Assembly (NCBI RefSeq): GCF_900215575.1
Contig: NZ_OBEJ01000002.1
Location: 496,001 to 560,000 of the forward strand
DNA: 64,000 nucleotides
From: Natronoarchaeum philippinense
GTDB taxonomy: Archaea > Halobacteriota > Halobacteria > Halobacteriales > Natronoarchaeaceae
Reading direction: 5' to 3'
Shown here: positions 7,763 to 16,241 of the stretch, piece after piece
Layout of the letters: every line of letters begins with the position of its first letter
Numbering within the stretch: position 1 is the stretch's first letter
The notes under the pieces: model-generated
Seen by the model: only the letters and a program-made list of their open reading frames with translations
What the model was told of the DNA's origin: nothing
The model's database searches: none
Position numbers and translations under genes: made by a program

Positions 7763-8866
7763 ATGAGCGAGGACGAGGGCACGGAGCAAGCGCCCCCCGA
7801 GCCGGAGGTCGACGCGGACGCCGACATCGAGATCAGCGAGAATCTGGTCGCCAAGGTCGCGTCCCACGACTCGGAGCTCGGCAAGGAGGTCAAGGCGCTG
7901 GCCGAGATCGCCATCGAGCTGAACCACGCGGTCAGCGATCTGGAATCGGAGCTCGAAGACGTCCGGTCAGAGCGCGACGAGTTGGAGTCCGAGCGCGACG
8001 AACTGGAATCGGAACTCGAAGAGGCCCGCGCGGAAGCCGAGGACTACGAAGAGCGCCTCCAGCGCAAGCAGGCCGATTTCAAGAACTACAAGCAGCGCCA
8101 GCAACGCGAGAAAGAGCGCATCAAAGAGCGCGCCACCGAGGACCTCGTCGAACGGCTGGTCGACGTTCGGGACAACCTCACCCGGGCGGCCGAGCAGGAC
8201 CACGACAACGTCGAGAGCATCCGCGAGGGCGTCGAGATGACGCTCAAGCAGTTCGATCGCGTGCTCGACGACGAGAACGTCACGATGGTCGAACCCGAAG
8301 AGGGCGACGACGTGGACCCCCAGCGCCACGAAGTGATGATGCGGGTCGACGCCGACGAGCCCGAGGGCGACATCGTCGACGTGTACCGGCCGGGCTACGA
8401 GATGGCCGACAAGGTGCTCCAGTCCGCGCAGGTGACGGTCTCGAACGGCAACGGAGTAGCCGACGAGGAAGACGACGCCGACGACGCTGCGGAGGACGAG
8501 GCGCCCGAAGAAGACGAGGCAGACGACGACACCCCGGACGGCGACGGTTCGGTCGCCGACGAGGCGGATGCCGACGGCGACGAGTCCGACGAGGAAGTGG
8601 AAGTAGACGAGCAAACGGACGACGAGGAGAGCGATGACGAGGCGGACGACGCAGCGGAGTCGGAGGACGACGATCCAGAGCCCGAGGAGCGTGCTGACTC
8701 CGAAGCGGACGAGGAAAACTCGGACGGTGAGGAAACCGGCGACGATGCCGACGACCGGGATGGAGCCGAGGATGATGCCGACGCCGAGGACGGCGCCGAC
8801 CACGAGGATGGCGACGGAGGGGACGCCGACGACGCCGTCGAGGCCTCGGCCGCGAACGACGAGTGA
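7763..8866 (+). CDS. grpE: GrpE nucleotide-exchange factor with a very long acidic tail
   Basis: 367 aa. ATG 7763 is chosen over the in-frame upstream start at 7736 because it sits 24 nt after a TATA-like box. Residues of about 55-125 form a Glu/Arg-rich coiled coil, followed by the GrpE beta domain (DPQRHEVMMRVD ... YRPGYEMADKVLQSAQVTVS). That completes a normal GrpE at around residue 225. The remaining 140 or so residues are almost entirely Asp, Glu, Ala, Ser and Gly with no lysine, so the protein is much longer than usual GrpE. It exchanges ADP/ATP on DnaK, whose gene follows after 140 nt. Confidence 0.92.
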   Translation: MSEDEGTEQAPPEPEVDADADIEISENLVAKVASHDSELGKEVKALAEIAIELNHAVSDLESELEDVRSERDELESERDELESELEEARAEAEDYEERLQRKQADFKNYKQRQQREKERIKERATEDLVERLVDVRDNLTRAAEQDHDNVESIREGVEMTLKQFDRVLDDENVTMVEPEEGDDVDPQRHEVMMRVDADEPEGDIVDVYRPGYEMADKVLQSAQVTVSNGNGVADEEDDADDAAEDEAPEEDEADDDTPDGDGSVADEADADGDESDEEVEVDEQTDDEESDDEADDAAESEDDDPEPEERADSEADEENSDGEETGDDADDRDGAEDDADAEDGADHEDGDGGDADDAVEASAANDE

Positions 8867-8882
8867 GCGCCACGGGAGAAGG

Positions 8883-8910
8883 TATATAACCCCGTATCTG
8901 CCATCGGGGT
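8883..8910 (+). promoter_or_regulatory. grpE-dnaK spacer: TATATA followed by a short inverted repeat
   Basis: TATATA at 8883-8888 is followed by ACCCCG (8889-8894) and its complement CGGGGT (8905-8910) with a 10-nt loop, and a T-rich run (TTTTT at 8931) comes after. It may combine a grpE terminator with a second, distal dnaK promoter. No transcript evidence is available from sequence. Confidence 0.35.
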
Positions 8911-8973
8911 GAGACGCGTTTACAGCCGTGTTTTTCGGGTTTTAATTCGTCATTGTGCGACTGTGTAGAAAGG

Positions 8974-8979
8974 TTTATA
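8974..8979 (+). promoter_or_regulatory. TATA box of dnaK
   Basis: TTTATA is separated from the dnaK ATG (9007) by 27 nt, the typical spacing for a haloarchaeal leaderless or very short-leader transcript. Confidence 0.6.
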
Positions 8980-9006
8980 CGGAACAGCCCACAAACCTCT
9001 TGCAAG

Positions 9007-10917
9007 ATGGCCAGTAACAAGATTCTCGGTATCGACCTCGGTACCACGAACAGCGCGTTCGCCGTAATGGAAGGCGGTGACCCGGAGATCATCGTCAACA
9101 GCGAGGGCGAGCGGACGACACCCTCGATCGTCTCCTTTACCGACGAGGGCGAGCGACTGGTCGGGAAGCCGGCGAAGAATCAGGCAGTCCAGAACCCCGA
9201 GCGCACGATCCAGTCGATCAAGCGCCACATGGGCGACGAGGACTACACCGTCGAGATCGACGGCGAGGAGTACACGCCCGAGCAGATCTCGGCGATGACG
9301 CTCCAGAAGATCAAGCACGACGCCGAGGAGTATCTCGGCGACGAAGTCGAGAAAGCCGTCATCACGGTCCCCGCGTACTTCTCGGACCGACAGCGACAGG
9401 CCACGAAGAACGCCGGCGAGATCGCCGGCTTCGAGGTCGAGCGCATCGTCAACGAGCCGACCGCGGCGTCGATGGCCTACGGGCTCGAAGACGACCAAGA
9501 CCAGACCGTCCTCGTGTACGACCTCGGCGGGGGGACGTTCGACGTTTCGATTCTCGACCTCGGCGGCGGCGTCTACGAGGTCGTCGCAACGAACGGCGAC
9601 AACGATCTGGGCGGCGACGACTGGGACGAAGCCATCATCGACTGGCTCGCCGAGGAGTTCGAGAACGAGCACGGCATCGACCTCCGCGAGGACCGGCAGG
9701 CGCTCCAGCGACTCAAGGACGCCGCCGAGGAAGCCAAGATCGAGCTCTCCTCGCGCAAGGAGACCGAGATCAACCTCCCGTTCATCACGGCGACCGACGA
9801 CGGCCCGATCCACCTCGAAGAGAGTCTCACACGCGCGAAGTTCGAGTCGCTCACCAGCGATCTGATCGAGCGCACCGTCGAGCCGACCGAGCAGGCACTC
9901 GAAGACGCCGGCTACTCCAAGGACGACCTCGACGAGGTGCTGATGGTCGGCGGCTCGACGCGGATGCCCCAGGTCCAAGAGCAGGTCGAGGAGATGACGG
10001 GCAAAGAGCCCAAGAAGAACGTCAACCCCGACGAGGCCGTCGCGCTGGGCGCGGCGATTCAGGGCGGCGTGCTCGGCGGCGAGGTCGACGACCTCGTGCT
10101 GCTCGACGTGACGCCGCTTTCGCTCGGTATCGAGGTCAAGGGTGGCATCTTCGAGCGCCTCATCGAGAAGAACACGACGATCCCGACCGAGGAGTCGAAG
10201 ATCTTCACCACCGCCGCGGACAACCAGACATCGGTGCAGGTGCGCGTGTTCCAAGGCGAGCGCGAGATCGCCCAAGAGAACGAGATGCTCGGCGAGTTCC
10301 ACCTGACGGGCATCCCGCCAGCCCCCGCCGGAACGCCCCAGATCGAGGTGTCCTTCAGCATCGACGAGAACGGCATCGTCAACGTGCAGGCGGAGGACAA
10401 GGGCTCGGGCAACGCCGAGGAGATCACCATCGAGGGCGGCGCCGGCCTCTCCGACGAGGAGATCGAGCAGATGCAGCAGGAAGCCGCGGAACACGCCGAA
10501 GAGGACCAGCAGCGCCGCGAGCGCATCGAGGCTCGCAACGCCGCGGAAGAAGCGATCCAGCGCGCTAACACGCTGCTCGAGGAGAACGAGGAAGCCGTCG
10601 ACGACGCGCTCCGAGAGGATATCGAGGCCGAGATCGACAACGTCGAGGCCGTCCTCGACGACGACGACGCGACCAAGGAAGACTACGAAGAGGCCACCGA
10701 AGGACTCACCGAGGCGCTCCAAGAGATCGGCAAGCAGATGTACGATCAGCAGGGCGCACAGGCCGGCGCCGCGGGCGGTGCGGGCGGCATGGGCGGCGCC
10801 GCCGGTCCGGGCGGCCCGGACCCGACGACGGGCACCGACGGCGGCCCTGAGGCCGGCGACGGCGACGAGTTCGTCGACGCCGACTTCGAGGACGTCGACG
10901 AGAGCGACGAGGAGTAA
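9007..10917 (+). CDS. dnaK: Molecular chaperone DnaK (Hsp70)
   Basis: 636 aa; ATG 9007 precedes [20 protein letters not shown], the phosphate-1 motif. Further ATPase-domain signatures are [12 protein letters not shown] (phosphate 2) and [12 protein letters not shown]. The substrate-binding domain begins at about residue 365 ([16 protein letters not shown]), and a helical lid follows with a Gly/Ala-rich then acidic tail ending in the DVDESDEE type. It is a complete bacterial-type Hsp70, as found in haloarchaea. grpE is upstream; a free-standing dnaJ is not in the window, but a J-domain-ferredoxin fusion is at 5384-6037. Confidence 0.97.
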   Translation: MASNKILGIDLGTTNSAFAVMEGGDPEIIVNSEGERTTPSIVSFTDEGERLVGKPAKNQAVQNPERTIQSIKRHMGDEDYTVEIDGEEYTPEQISAMTLQKIKHDAEEYLGDEVEKAVITVPAYFSDRQRQATKNAGEIAGFEVERIVNEPTAASMAYGLEDDQDQTVLVYDLGGGTFDVSILDLGGGVYEVVATNGDNDLGGDDWDEAIIDWLAEEFENEHGIDLREDRQALQRLKDAAEEAKIELSSRKETEINLPFITATDDGPIHLEESLTRAKFESLTSDLIERTVEPTEQALEDAGYSKDDLDEVLMVGGSTRMPQVQEQVEEMTGKEPKKNVNPDEAVALGAAIQGGVLGGEVDDLVLLDVTPLSLGIEVKGGIFERLIEKNTTIPTEESKIFTTAADNQTSVQVRVFQGEREIAQENEMLGEFHLTGIPPAPAGTPQIEVSFSIDENGIVNVQAEDKGSGNAEEITIEGGAGLSDEEIEQMQQEAAEHAEEDQQRRERIEARNAAEEAIQRANTLLEENEEAVDDALREDIEAEIDNVEAVLDDDDATKEDYEEATEGLTEALQEIGKQMYDQQGAQAGAAGGAGGMGGAAGPGGPDPTTGTDGGPEAGDGDEFVDADFEDVDESDEE

Positions 10918-10941
10918 CGCGACGAGTCGCTCTCGTCGGCT

Positions 10942-11003
10942 CGATAGACGAGCGGAGCGAGTCTATCGGTGTCTGAAAAAGCGAGCGGAGCGAGCTTTTT
11001 CAG
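10942..11003 (+). repeat. Two adjacent hairpins with the identical 11-nt loop GAGCGGAGCGA
   Basis: Hairpin A has arms CGATAGAC (10942-10949) and GTCTATCG (10961-10968). Hairpin B has arms CTGAAAAAGC (10973-10982) and GCTTTTTCAG (10994-11003). Both loops are exactly GAGCGGAGCGA. B ends in a T-run and lies 56 nt after dnaK, so it can serve as the dnaK terminator. Stems differ completely while loops are identical. Related units occur at 39244-39343 and a degenerate one around 20108. Confidence 0.75.
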
Positions 11004-11146
11004 TTGGACGACGAGGAGGAGAACTGAAGGGACGAGGACTGACACAGCGGCTACGAACGAAGCGCATTTTTCAGTGAGGCCACGGCGGCGTCGGACTGCC
11101 CGGCACAGACAGCACAGTTACGTAGCTGCCGATTCAGGAGACAGTC

Positions 11147-11611
11147 GTGTCCGAGACGACGTTCGACGATTTCGACCACGAGTCGCACATGCGTCGCGCC
11201 TTCGAACTCGCTCGTGAGGCCGCCGCCCGCGGTGATCGGCCGTTCGGGAGCGTGCTCGTCCGCGACGATACGATCGTCATGACCGACTCGAACCGGGTCG
11301 TCACCGAGGACGACATCCGCCGACATCCCGAGTTGCACCTCGCGCATCGGGCGTGTCAGGAACTCAGTCCGGACGAGCGCGCCGAGACGGTCATGTACAC
11401 CAGCACCGAGCCGTGCCCGATGTGTTCGGGCGGGATGATCGACGCCGGGTTCGGACGGGTCGTCTACAGCGTCGGCGGCGACGAAATCGGGGAGTTCGTC
11501 GGGGAGAACTCGCCGGCACGGTCGGCGGCGGTTCTCGACGGCGTCACCGAGGTCGTCGGCCCCGTCTTGAACGACGAGGGACGCCAGATCCACCGCGACT
11601 TCGAGTGGTGA
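11147..11611 (+). CDS. Nucleoside deaminase (CDA/TadA-like)
   Basis: 154 aa with a GTG start at 11147 (GTG TCC GAG). The zinc site reads H60-P61-E62 and PC90-x2-C93 within TSTEPCPMCSGG, so the zinc ligands and the catalytic Glu62 are in place; the HAE of most relatives is HPE here. RPFGSVLVRD at 31-40 is the usual substrate-side loop. It probably deaminates a free base or nucleoside such as guanine or cytosine; the substrate cannot be told. It follows the dnaK hairpins, with its own transcription presumed. Confidence 0.82.
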   Translation: MSETTFDDFDHESHMRRAFELAREAAARGDRPFGSVLVRDDTIVMTDSNRVVTEDDIRRHPELHLAHRACQELSPDERAETVMYTSTEPCPMCSGGMIDAGFGRVVYSVGGDEIGEFVGENSPARSAAVLDGVTEVVGPVLNDEGRQIHRDFEW

Positions 11612-11661
11612 GTCCGGCGGTGGCGGCTCGTATCGCCGTTGCTTTGAGGTCGCGCCTCGCA

Positions 11662-11677
11662 TTTAGGAACGCCTAAA
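11662..11677 (+). promoter_or_regulatory. DtxR/MntR-like operator candidate upstream of the ZIP transporter
   Basis: TTTAGGAACGCCTAAA has perfect 6-bp arms (TTTAGG/CCTAAA) around a 4-bp centre. The arms match the TTAGG-type half-sites of metal-dependent DtxR-family repressors. It ends about 20 bp before a TATA-like GATATTTAC (11697-11705), which is about 25 nt before the ATG at 11727. This would let a metalloregulator control a metal transporter; the specific regulator is inferred. Confidence 0.5.
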
Positions 11678-11726
11678 ACATACAAATTCTGATAAGATAT
11701 TTACTTCCGGAGCCCCAAGTTCCGGT

Positions 11727-12614
11727 ATGGTTCTGCTGGAGAGTCTCGTCGTCGTATTTGTCGCCGGGTTGATCACTGCGCTGGCGACCGGCCTCGGGGC
11801 GATCCCGTTTTTCTTCGTCGAGGAGTTCAGCGACCGGTGGAACGTCGCTCTGTGGGGGATTGCGTCGGGGATCATGCTGACGGTGTCGGTGTTCGGGCTC
11901 GCCGACGAGGGGCTGGCCTACGCGTCCAGTGGGTTCCCGACGCTGCTGGTCGGCGGGCTTCTCTCGGGCGTCGTGCTCGTCGAGGTGTCCGGCCGCATTC
12001 TGGATCACACCGACATCAGTAACGGGTTGAACGGCGAGCTCGCCGATCAGATCGACGACGTGCAGACCGACGGCGCATCCCACGAGGACCTCGCGCCGGA
12101 AGCCAAGGCGTTCGCGGAGGGCGACCTGAAGAAACTGATCCTCATCCTCGGCGTCCTCACGGTCCACAGTTTCCCCGAAGGCGTCGCTGTCGGCGTCTCC
12201 TTTGCCGAGTTGGGGCTGGAGGGAGGAATCCCGATACTCGGGCTCTCGGTGCCGCTGCTGGCCATCTTCATCACTGTCGCCATCGCTATCCACAACATCC
12301 CGGAGGGGACTGCAATCGCCATTCCGATGCGCGCGCTGGGGCTTTCGAACTGGCGGATGGTCGGTGCGGCGGTATTTTCGAGTCTTCCCCAGCCCATCGG
12401 CGCGGTCATCGCCTTCACGTTCGTCTCGTGGGCCGAGGCGTTCCTGCCGGCCGGCTACGGCTTCGCCGCCGGGGCGATGGTGTATCTGGTTCTCACGGAG
12501 TTCGTTCCGGAGGCGCTCGACGCCGGAGCGGAGCTGCCGAACAGCGGGCGCCGGGAGTTGATCGCGGGCCTCCTCGCCGGTGCGGTCGCCATGCTGCCGA
12601 TCGTCTACGCCTGA
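11727..12614 (+). CDS. ZIP-family divalent metal transporter
   Basis: 295 aa and about eight hydrophobic segments. The two hallmark metal-site motifs HSFPEG (within LTVHSFPEGVAVG) and HNIPEG (within AIHNIPEGTAIA) sit in consecutive membrane helices, as in ZIP/ZupT proteins. A cytoplasmic acidic/His loop of about 50 residues (DIDDVQTDGASHEDL) lies between the third and fourth helices. It should move Zn, Fe or Mn ions into the cytoplasm. ATG 11727 follows the promoter and palindrome described at 11662; the spacing suggests a leaderless message. Confidence 0.9.
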   Translation: MVLLESLVVVFVAGLITALATGLGAIPFFFVEEFSDRWNVALWGIASGIMLTVSVFGLADEGLAYASSGFPTLLVGGLLSGVVLVEVSGRILDHTDISNGLNGELADQIDDVQTDGASHEDLAPEAKAFAEGDLKKLILILGVLTVHSFPEGVAVGVSFAELGLEGGIPILGLSVPLLAIFITVAIAIHNIPEGTAIAIPMRALGLSNWRMVGAAVFSSLPQPIGAVIAFTFVSWAEAFLPAGYGFAAGAMVYLVLTEFVPEALDAGAELPNSGRRELIAGLLAGAVAMLPIVYA

Positions 12615-12638
12615 CTCCTTGGGTGTGGGACGCCGACG

Positions 12639-13268
12639 CTACCCGAAGCTCTCGACTTTTGCGGCCTCGAAGTCGCCGCCGGCCGCCTCGATCGCGTCGC
12701 GCACGTCCTCGACGAACGCCTGAAAGCCGAACACGTAGACCTGCCCGTCGTCGGCGACCTCCGCGACGGCGTCGTCGAGCGCGCCGTCGCCGACGATAGC
12801 GACGTGTGCGCCGCCGTTCGAGAGCGTCGAGAGGCGCTCCTCGTGGGCCGGTTCGTCGTCGCGGTAGACGATCGACACGTCGCCGCCCGCGCTCGCCGCT
12901 GCCTCGCCCAGCCCGACTGCGGGACCGACGCCGGGACCGCCGGCGAACACGACGACGCTTTCCTCGCCTTCGTAGTAGACTTCACCGAAGGGACCTTCGA
13001 TCGTGATCTCGTCACCGACCTGCCGGTTGGCGAGCCACGGCGAGAGGTCGCCGTCCGGGTCGACGCCGACCGTGATCTCGAACGTGTCCTCGACATCGGG
13101 CGAGGAGAGGGTGTAGTACCGCGAGAGCTCCTCGCCGTCGACAGTTGCTCTGACGAGCACGAACTGACCGGGCTCGGCCTCGAACCCATCGGGCGTCTCC
13201 AGTTCCAGCGCGATTGTGTCGGGACCGACGGTGTCGACTGCACGAACCGTTACGTCTGTCTCGTCCAT
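12639..13268 (-). CDS. FNR-like FAD/NAD(P)H oxidoreductase
   Basis: 209 aa from ATG 13268. An FAD-binding beta barrel contains the flavin signature RYYTLSSPD, followed by IEGPFGEVYY and the pyridine-nucleotide site VFAGGPGVGPAVGLG. The C-terminal YVFGFQAFVEDV is the position where relatives bind the nicotinamide ring. No iron-sulfur domain is fused, so electrons probably pass to a separate ferredoxin or to a small acceptor. It is convergent with the ZIP gene, 24 nt apart. Confidence 0.82.
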   Translation of the reverse strand: MDETDVTVRAVDTVGPDTIALELETPDGFEAEPGQFVLVRATVDGEELSRYYTLSSPDVEDTFEITVGVDPDGDLSPWLANRQVGDEITIEGPFGEVYYEGEESVVVFAGGPGVGPAVGLGEAAASAGGDVSIVYRDDEPAHEERLSTLSNGGAHVAIVGDGALDDAVAEVADDGQVYVFGFQAFVEDVRDAIEAAGGDFEAAKVESFG

Positions 13269-13577
13269 GCCCGGCCTAGCGCCGCTTGCGGCCTAAGGAC
13301 TTGCGTTCGGCGGCGAGCGTGACCGAACCCCGGTGACGAACTGTTCTATGTATTCGGACAAATATCGACGACTGTCCACGTCATGGGTCGATTTAGGAGT
13401 CCAAAATGATCGTATGGGCACCGTTACTCCGGGCACCGGCCGAAACTTATGTATAAAACTTGCTCTTCACGCAATTGTGCGGAAAGGGAAGCGAACGACG
13501 GGAGCGTTTCAAGCGGTTCATCTAGTGGTGTTCCAGAAGGTTTTTCATTTGGCGCGGGCTACGGCCGCACCACTACC
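13269..13577. other. 309-bp spacer upstream of korAB
   Basis: This gap carries the divergent control regions of the flavin reductase and korA. A strong TATAAAA sits at 13452-13458 and a second T-rich element (TTTTTCATTT, 13540-13549) lies about 30 nt before the korA ATG. Use of the first would give a leader of roughly 95 nt, long for haloarchaea. The reading frame is open from 13449 into korA but the extension has no family similarity. I see no RNA gene. Confidence 0.45.
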
Positions 13578-15332
13578 ATGGCCGAGGATTTAAACTGGGC
13601 AATTGGAGGGGAAGCCGGTGACGGGATCAACTCCACCGGGAAAATATTCGCCCAGGCGCTTGCGCGCGCTGGACGGCACGTGTTCACATCCAAGGACTTC
13701 GCGTCTCGGATCCGCGGCGGATACACCGCGTACAAGGTCCGGTCGTCGACCGAACGAGTGCAAAGCGTCGTCGATCGACTCGATCTGCTGGTCGCGCTGA
13801 CACAGCGCACGATCGACGAGAATCTGGACGAGCTCCACGAGGGCAGCGTCATCATCTACGACGGCGAGCGCTCGTGGGACGCCGAGATTCCCGACGAGAT
13901 GCACGCCGTCGACGTCCCGCTGAAGTCGCTGGCCGAGGACGCGGGCGGCGCGATCATGGCCAACACGGTTGCACTGGGGGCCGCTTGTGAGATCGCTTCG
14001 TTCCCGATCGAGAACCTCGACGAGTCCCTCGAGAAACGCTTCGGGGGCAAAGGCGAGAAGATCGTCGAGAACAACAAGGAAGCCGCACGCCTCGGACGGG
14101 ATCACGTCCAAGAAAACTACGGCGAGTTCGACTACGAGCTGGAGACGACCGACGAGGACTACGTCCTGCTGAACGGCGACGAGGCGATCGGGATGGGCGC
14201 TATCGCCGCCGGCTGCCGGTTCTACTCGGGCTACCCGATCACGCCCGCGACCGACGTGATGGAGTATCTGACCGGCCGGATCGACCAGTACGGCGGCACC
14301 GTCGTGCAGGCCGAAGACGAGCTGTCGGCGATCAACATGGCGCTCGGCGCCGCTCGCGCCGGTGCGCGCGCGATGACTGCCACGTCCGGGCCGGGAATCG
14401 ACCTGATGACCGAAACCTTCGGGCTGGTTGCGACCTCGGAGACGCCGCTTGTCATCTGTGACGTGATGCGCTCGGGCCCCTCGACGGGGATGCCGACCAA
14501 GCAAGAGCAGGGCGACCTCAACATGGCGCTGTACGGCGGCCACGGCGAAATTCCGCGCTTCGTCGTCGCGCCGACGAACGTCGCCGAGTGTTTCCACAAG
14601 ACCGTCGAGGCGTTCAACCTCGCCGAGAAGTACCAGACGCCCGTCTTCCTGGTGGCCGACTTGGCGATGGCGGTCACCGAGCAGACGTTCGCGCCCGAGG
14701 AGTTCGACATGGACGAGGTCGAGGTAGACCGCGGCAAAGTCGTCGACGAGGACGAGGTCGACGAGTGGCTCGACGGGCAGGGCCGGTTCCGCGCCCACGC
14801 CGACACCGACGACGGCATCAGTCCGCGCGCGCTTCCCGGCACGGTCGACGGCGCACATATGTCGACCGGGCTCGAGCACGACGAACTCGGCCGTCGGACC
14901 GAGGACACCGACATGCGCATCCGGCAGGTCGACAAACGCGACCGCAAGGTCGAAACTGCACAGGAGCGCGAAGACTGGTCGCCCCGTGAGTTCGGTAACG
15001 AGGACGCCGATACGCTCGTTATCACGTGGGGGTCGCTCGAAGGCGCGATGGTCGAGGCGCTCGACTTCCTCGAGGAGGACGGGTTCGACGTGCGCTTCCT
15101 CTCGGTACCCTACATCTTCCCCCGCCCCGATCTCAGCGACGAGATCGAGGCGGCCGAGGACGTCATCGTCGTCGAGGAGAACAAGCAGGGCCAGCTCGCG
15201 GACCTGCTCGAACACGACGCGCTGGCACGCGTGAAACGGGTGAACAAGTACAACGGCGTGCGGTTCAAGGCCGACGAACTGGCCGACGATATCAAGTCCG
15301 CGCTCGCGGGAGACGCGGAGGTGAAAGCATGA
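13578..15332 (+). CDS. korA: 2-oxoacid:ferredoxin oxidoreductase, alpha (gamma-alpha fused) subunit
   Basis: 584 aa from ATG 13578. Residues 8-190 are the gamma domain with GGEAGDGI; residues 215-584 are the alpha domain starting FYSGYPITPATDVMEYL, the thiamine-diphosphate-coupling helix. The length fits the haloarchaeal 2-oxoglutarate enzyme (KorA) better than the longer pyruvate enzyme (PorA), so korA is preferred; the substrate is not proved by sequence. With KorB it oxidatively decarboxylates a 2-oxoacid to an acyl-CoA and reduces ferredoxin, the haloarchaeal alternative to NAD-linked dehydrogenase. Its stop overlaps the korB start (ATGA). Confidence 0.9.
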   Translation: MAEDLNWAIGGEAGDGINSTGKIFAQALARAGRHVFTSKDFASRIRGGYTAYKVRSSTERVQSVVDRLDLLVALTQRTIDENLDELHEGSVIIYDGERSWDAEIPDEMHAVDVPLKSLAEDAGGAIMANTVALGAACEIASFPIENLDESLEKRFGGKGEKIVENNKEAARLGRDHVQENYGEFDYELETTDEDYVLLNGDEAIGMGAIAAGCRFYSGYPITPATDVMEYLTGRIDQYGGTVVQAEDELSAINMALGAARAGARAMTATSGPGIDLMTETFGLVATSETPLVICDVMRSGPSTGMPTKQEQGDLNMALYGGHGEIPRFVVAPTNVAECFHKTVEAFNLAEKYQTPVFLVADLAMAVTEQTFAPEEFDMDEVEVDRGKVVDEDEVDEWLDGQGRFRAHADTDDGISPRALPGTVDGAHMSTGLEHDELGRRTEDTDMRIRQVDKRDRKVETAQEREDWSPREFGNEDADTLVITWGSLEGAMVEALDFLEEDGFDVRFLSVPYIFPRPDLSDEIEAAEDVIVVEENKQGQLADLLEHDALARVKRVNKYNGVRFKADELADDIKSALAGDAEVKA

Positions 15333-16195
15333 GTTCAGACGTTCGATTCACAGACTTCAAGTCCGACAAGCAGCCGACTTGGTGTCCCGGATGCGGCGAC
15401 TTCGGGACGATGAACGGCATGATGAAAGCCCTTGCCAACACCGGCAACTCCCCCGACGACACGTTCGTGGTCGCCGGGATCGGCTGTTCCGGCAAGATCG
15501 GGACGTACATGCACAGCTACGCGCTCCACGGCGTCCACGGGCGCGCGCTGCCGGTCGGCACGGGCGTCAAGCTCGCCAACCCCGACCTCGAAGTGATGGT
15601 CGCGGGCGGCGACGGCGACGGCTACTCCATCGGTGCGGGCCACTTCGTCCACGCGGTGCGCCGGAACGTCGACATGACCTACGTCGTCATGGACAACCGC
15701 ATCTACGGGCTCACGAAGGGCCAAGCCTCGCCGACTTCCCGCGAGGACTTCGAGACCTCGACGACGCCGGAGGGGTCCAAGCAGCCGCCGGTCAACCCCC
15801 TCGCGCTCGCGCTGGCCTCCGGAGCCTCGTTTATCGCCCAGTCCTTTAGCTCGGACGCGATGCGTCACACCGAGATCGTCCAGAAGGCGATCGAGCACGA
15901 CGGCTTCGGCTTCGTCAACGTCTTCTCGCCGTGCGTGACGTTCAACGACGTCGACACGTACGACTACTTCCGCGACTCGCTGGTCGATCTGGCAGAGGAA
16001 GACGATTACGACCCGAGCGACCGCGAGCAGGCCAAAGACGCGATCCTCGACGCCGACAAGGAGTACATGGGCGTGCTCTACGAGAACGAGGACTCGGTGC
16101 CCTACAGCGAGCGCCACGGGCTGGACTCGGACATGTCCGACATCCCGGATGGCGCTCCGGAAGACGCGATGGATCTGGTTCGGGAGTTCTACTAA
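15329..16195 (+). CDS. korB: 2-oxoacid:ferredoxin oxidoreductase, beta (ThDP) subunit
   Basis: 288 aa; ATG 15329 overlaps the korA TGA by 4 nt, implying coupled translation. The N-terminal WCPGCGDFG supplies two Cys ligands (19 and 22) of the [4Fe-4S] cluster. GGDGDGYSIGAGH followed by MDNRIYGLTKGQ is the thiamine-diphosphate/Mg site. FSPCVTFN provides a further conserved cysteine. No separate ferredoxin-domain (delta) subunit is present, which fits the two-subunit haloarchaeal enzymes. The electron acceptor should be a free [2Fe-2S] ferredoxin. Confidence 0.92.
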   Translation: MSSDVRFTDFKSDKQPTWCPGCGDFGTMNGMMKALANTGNSPDDTFVVAGIGCSGKIGTYMHSYALHGVHGRALPVGTGVKLANPDLEVMVAGGDGDGYSIGAGHFVHAVRRNVDMTYVVMDNRIYGLTKGQASPTSREDFETSTTPEGSKQPPVNPLALALASGASFIAQSFSSDAMRHTEIVQKAIEHDGFGFVNVFSPCVTFNDVDTYDYFRDSLVDLAEEDDYDPSDREQAKDAILDADKEYMGVLYENEDSVPYSERHGLDSDMSDIPDGAPEDAMDLVREFY

Positions 16196-16217
16196 CTCGC
16201 GGCCGCGGTACTGAACC

Positions 16218-16223
16218 TATTTA
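16218..16223 (+). promoter_or_regulatory. TATA-like element of the histidine kinase gene
   Basis: TATTTA lies 18 nt before GTG 16242 and 24 nt before the in-frame GTG 16248. The spacing favours transcription starting at about 16246, making GTG 16248 a possible real start. Confidence 0.4.
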
Positions 16224-16241
16224 CCCGTTCGCGCACAGGTC

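Noticed and set aside
8950-10722. 590-codon open frame antisense to dnaK
   Set aside because: Typical shadow frame of a GC-rich coding strand; it has no domain, and dnaK is certain.
11147-11611. Nucleoside deaminase thought to lack its catalytic Glu, since HLAH replaces HAE
   Set aside because: The zinc motif is HPE at residues 60-62, four residues earlier, with PCPMC at 89-93; the site is complete.
13449-13577. 43-codon N-terminal extension of korA
   Set aside because: Ser/Gly-rich without similarity; the KorA family starts at 13578.
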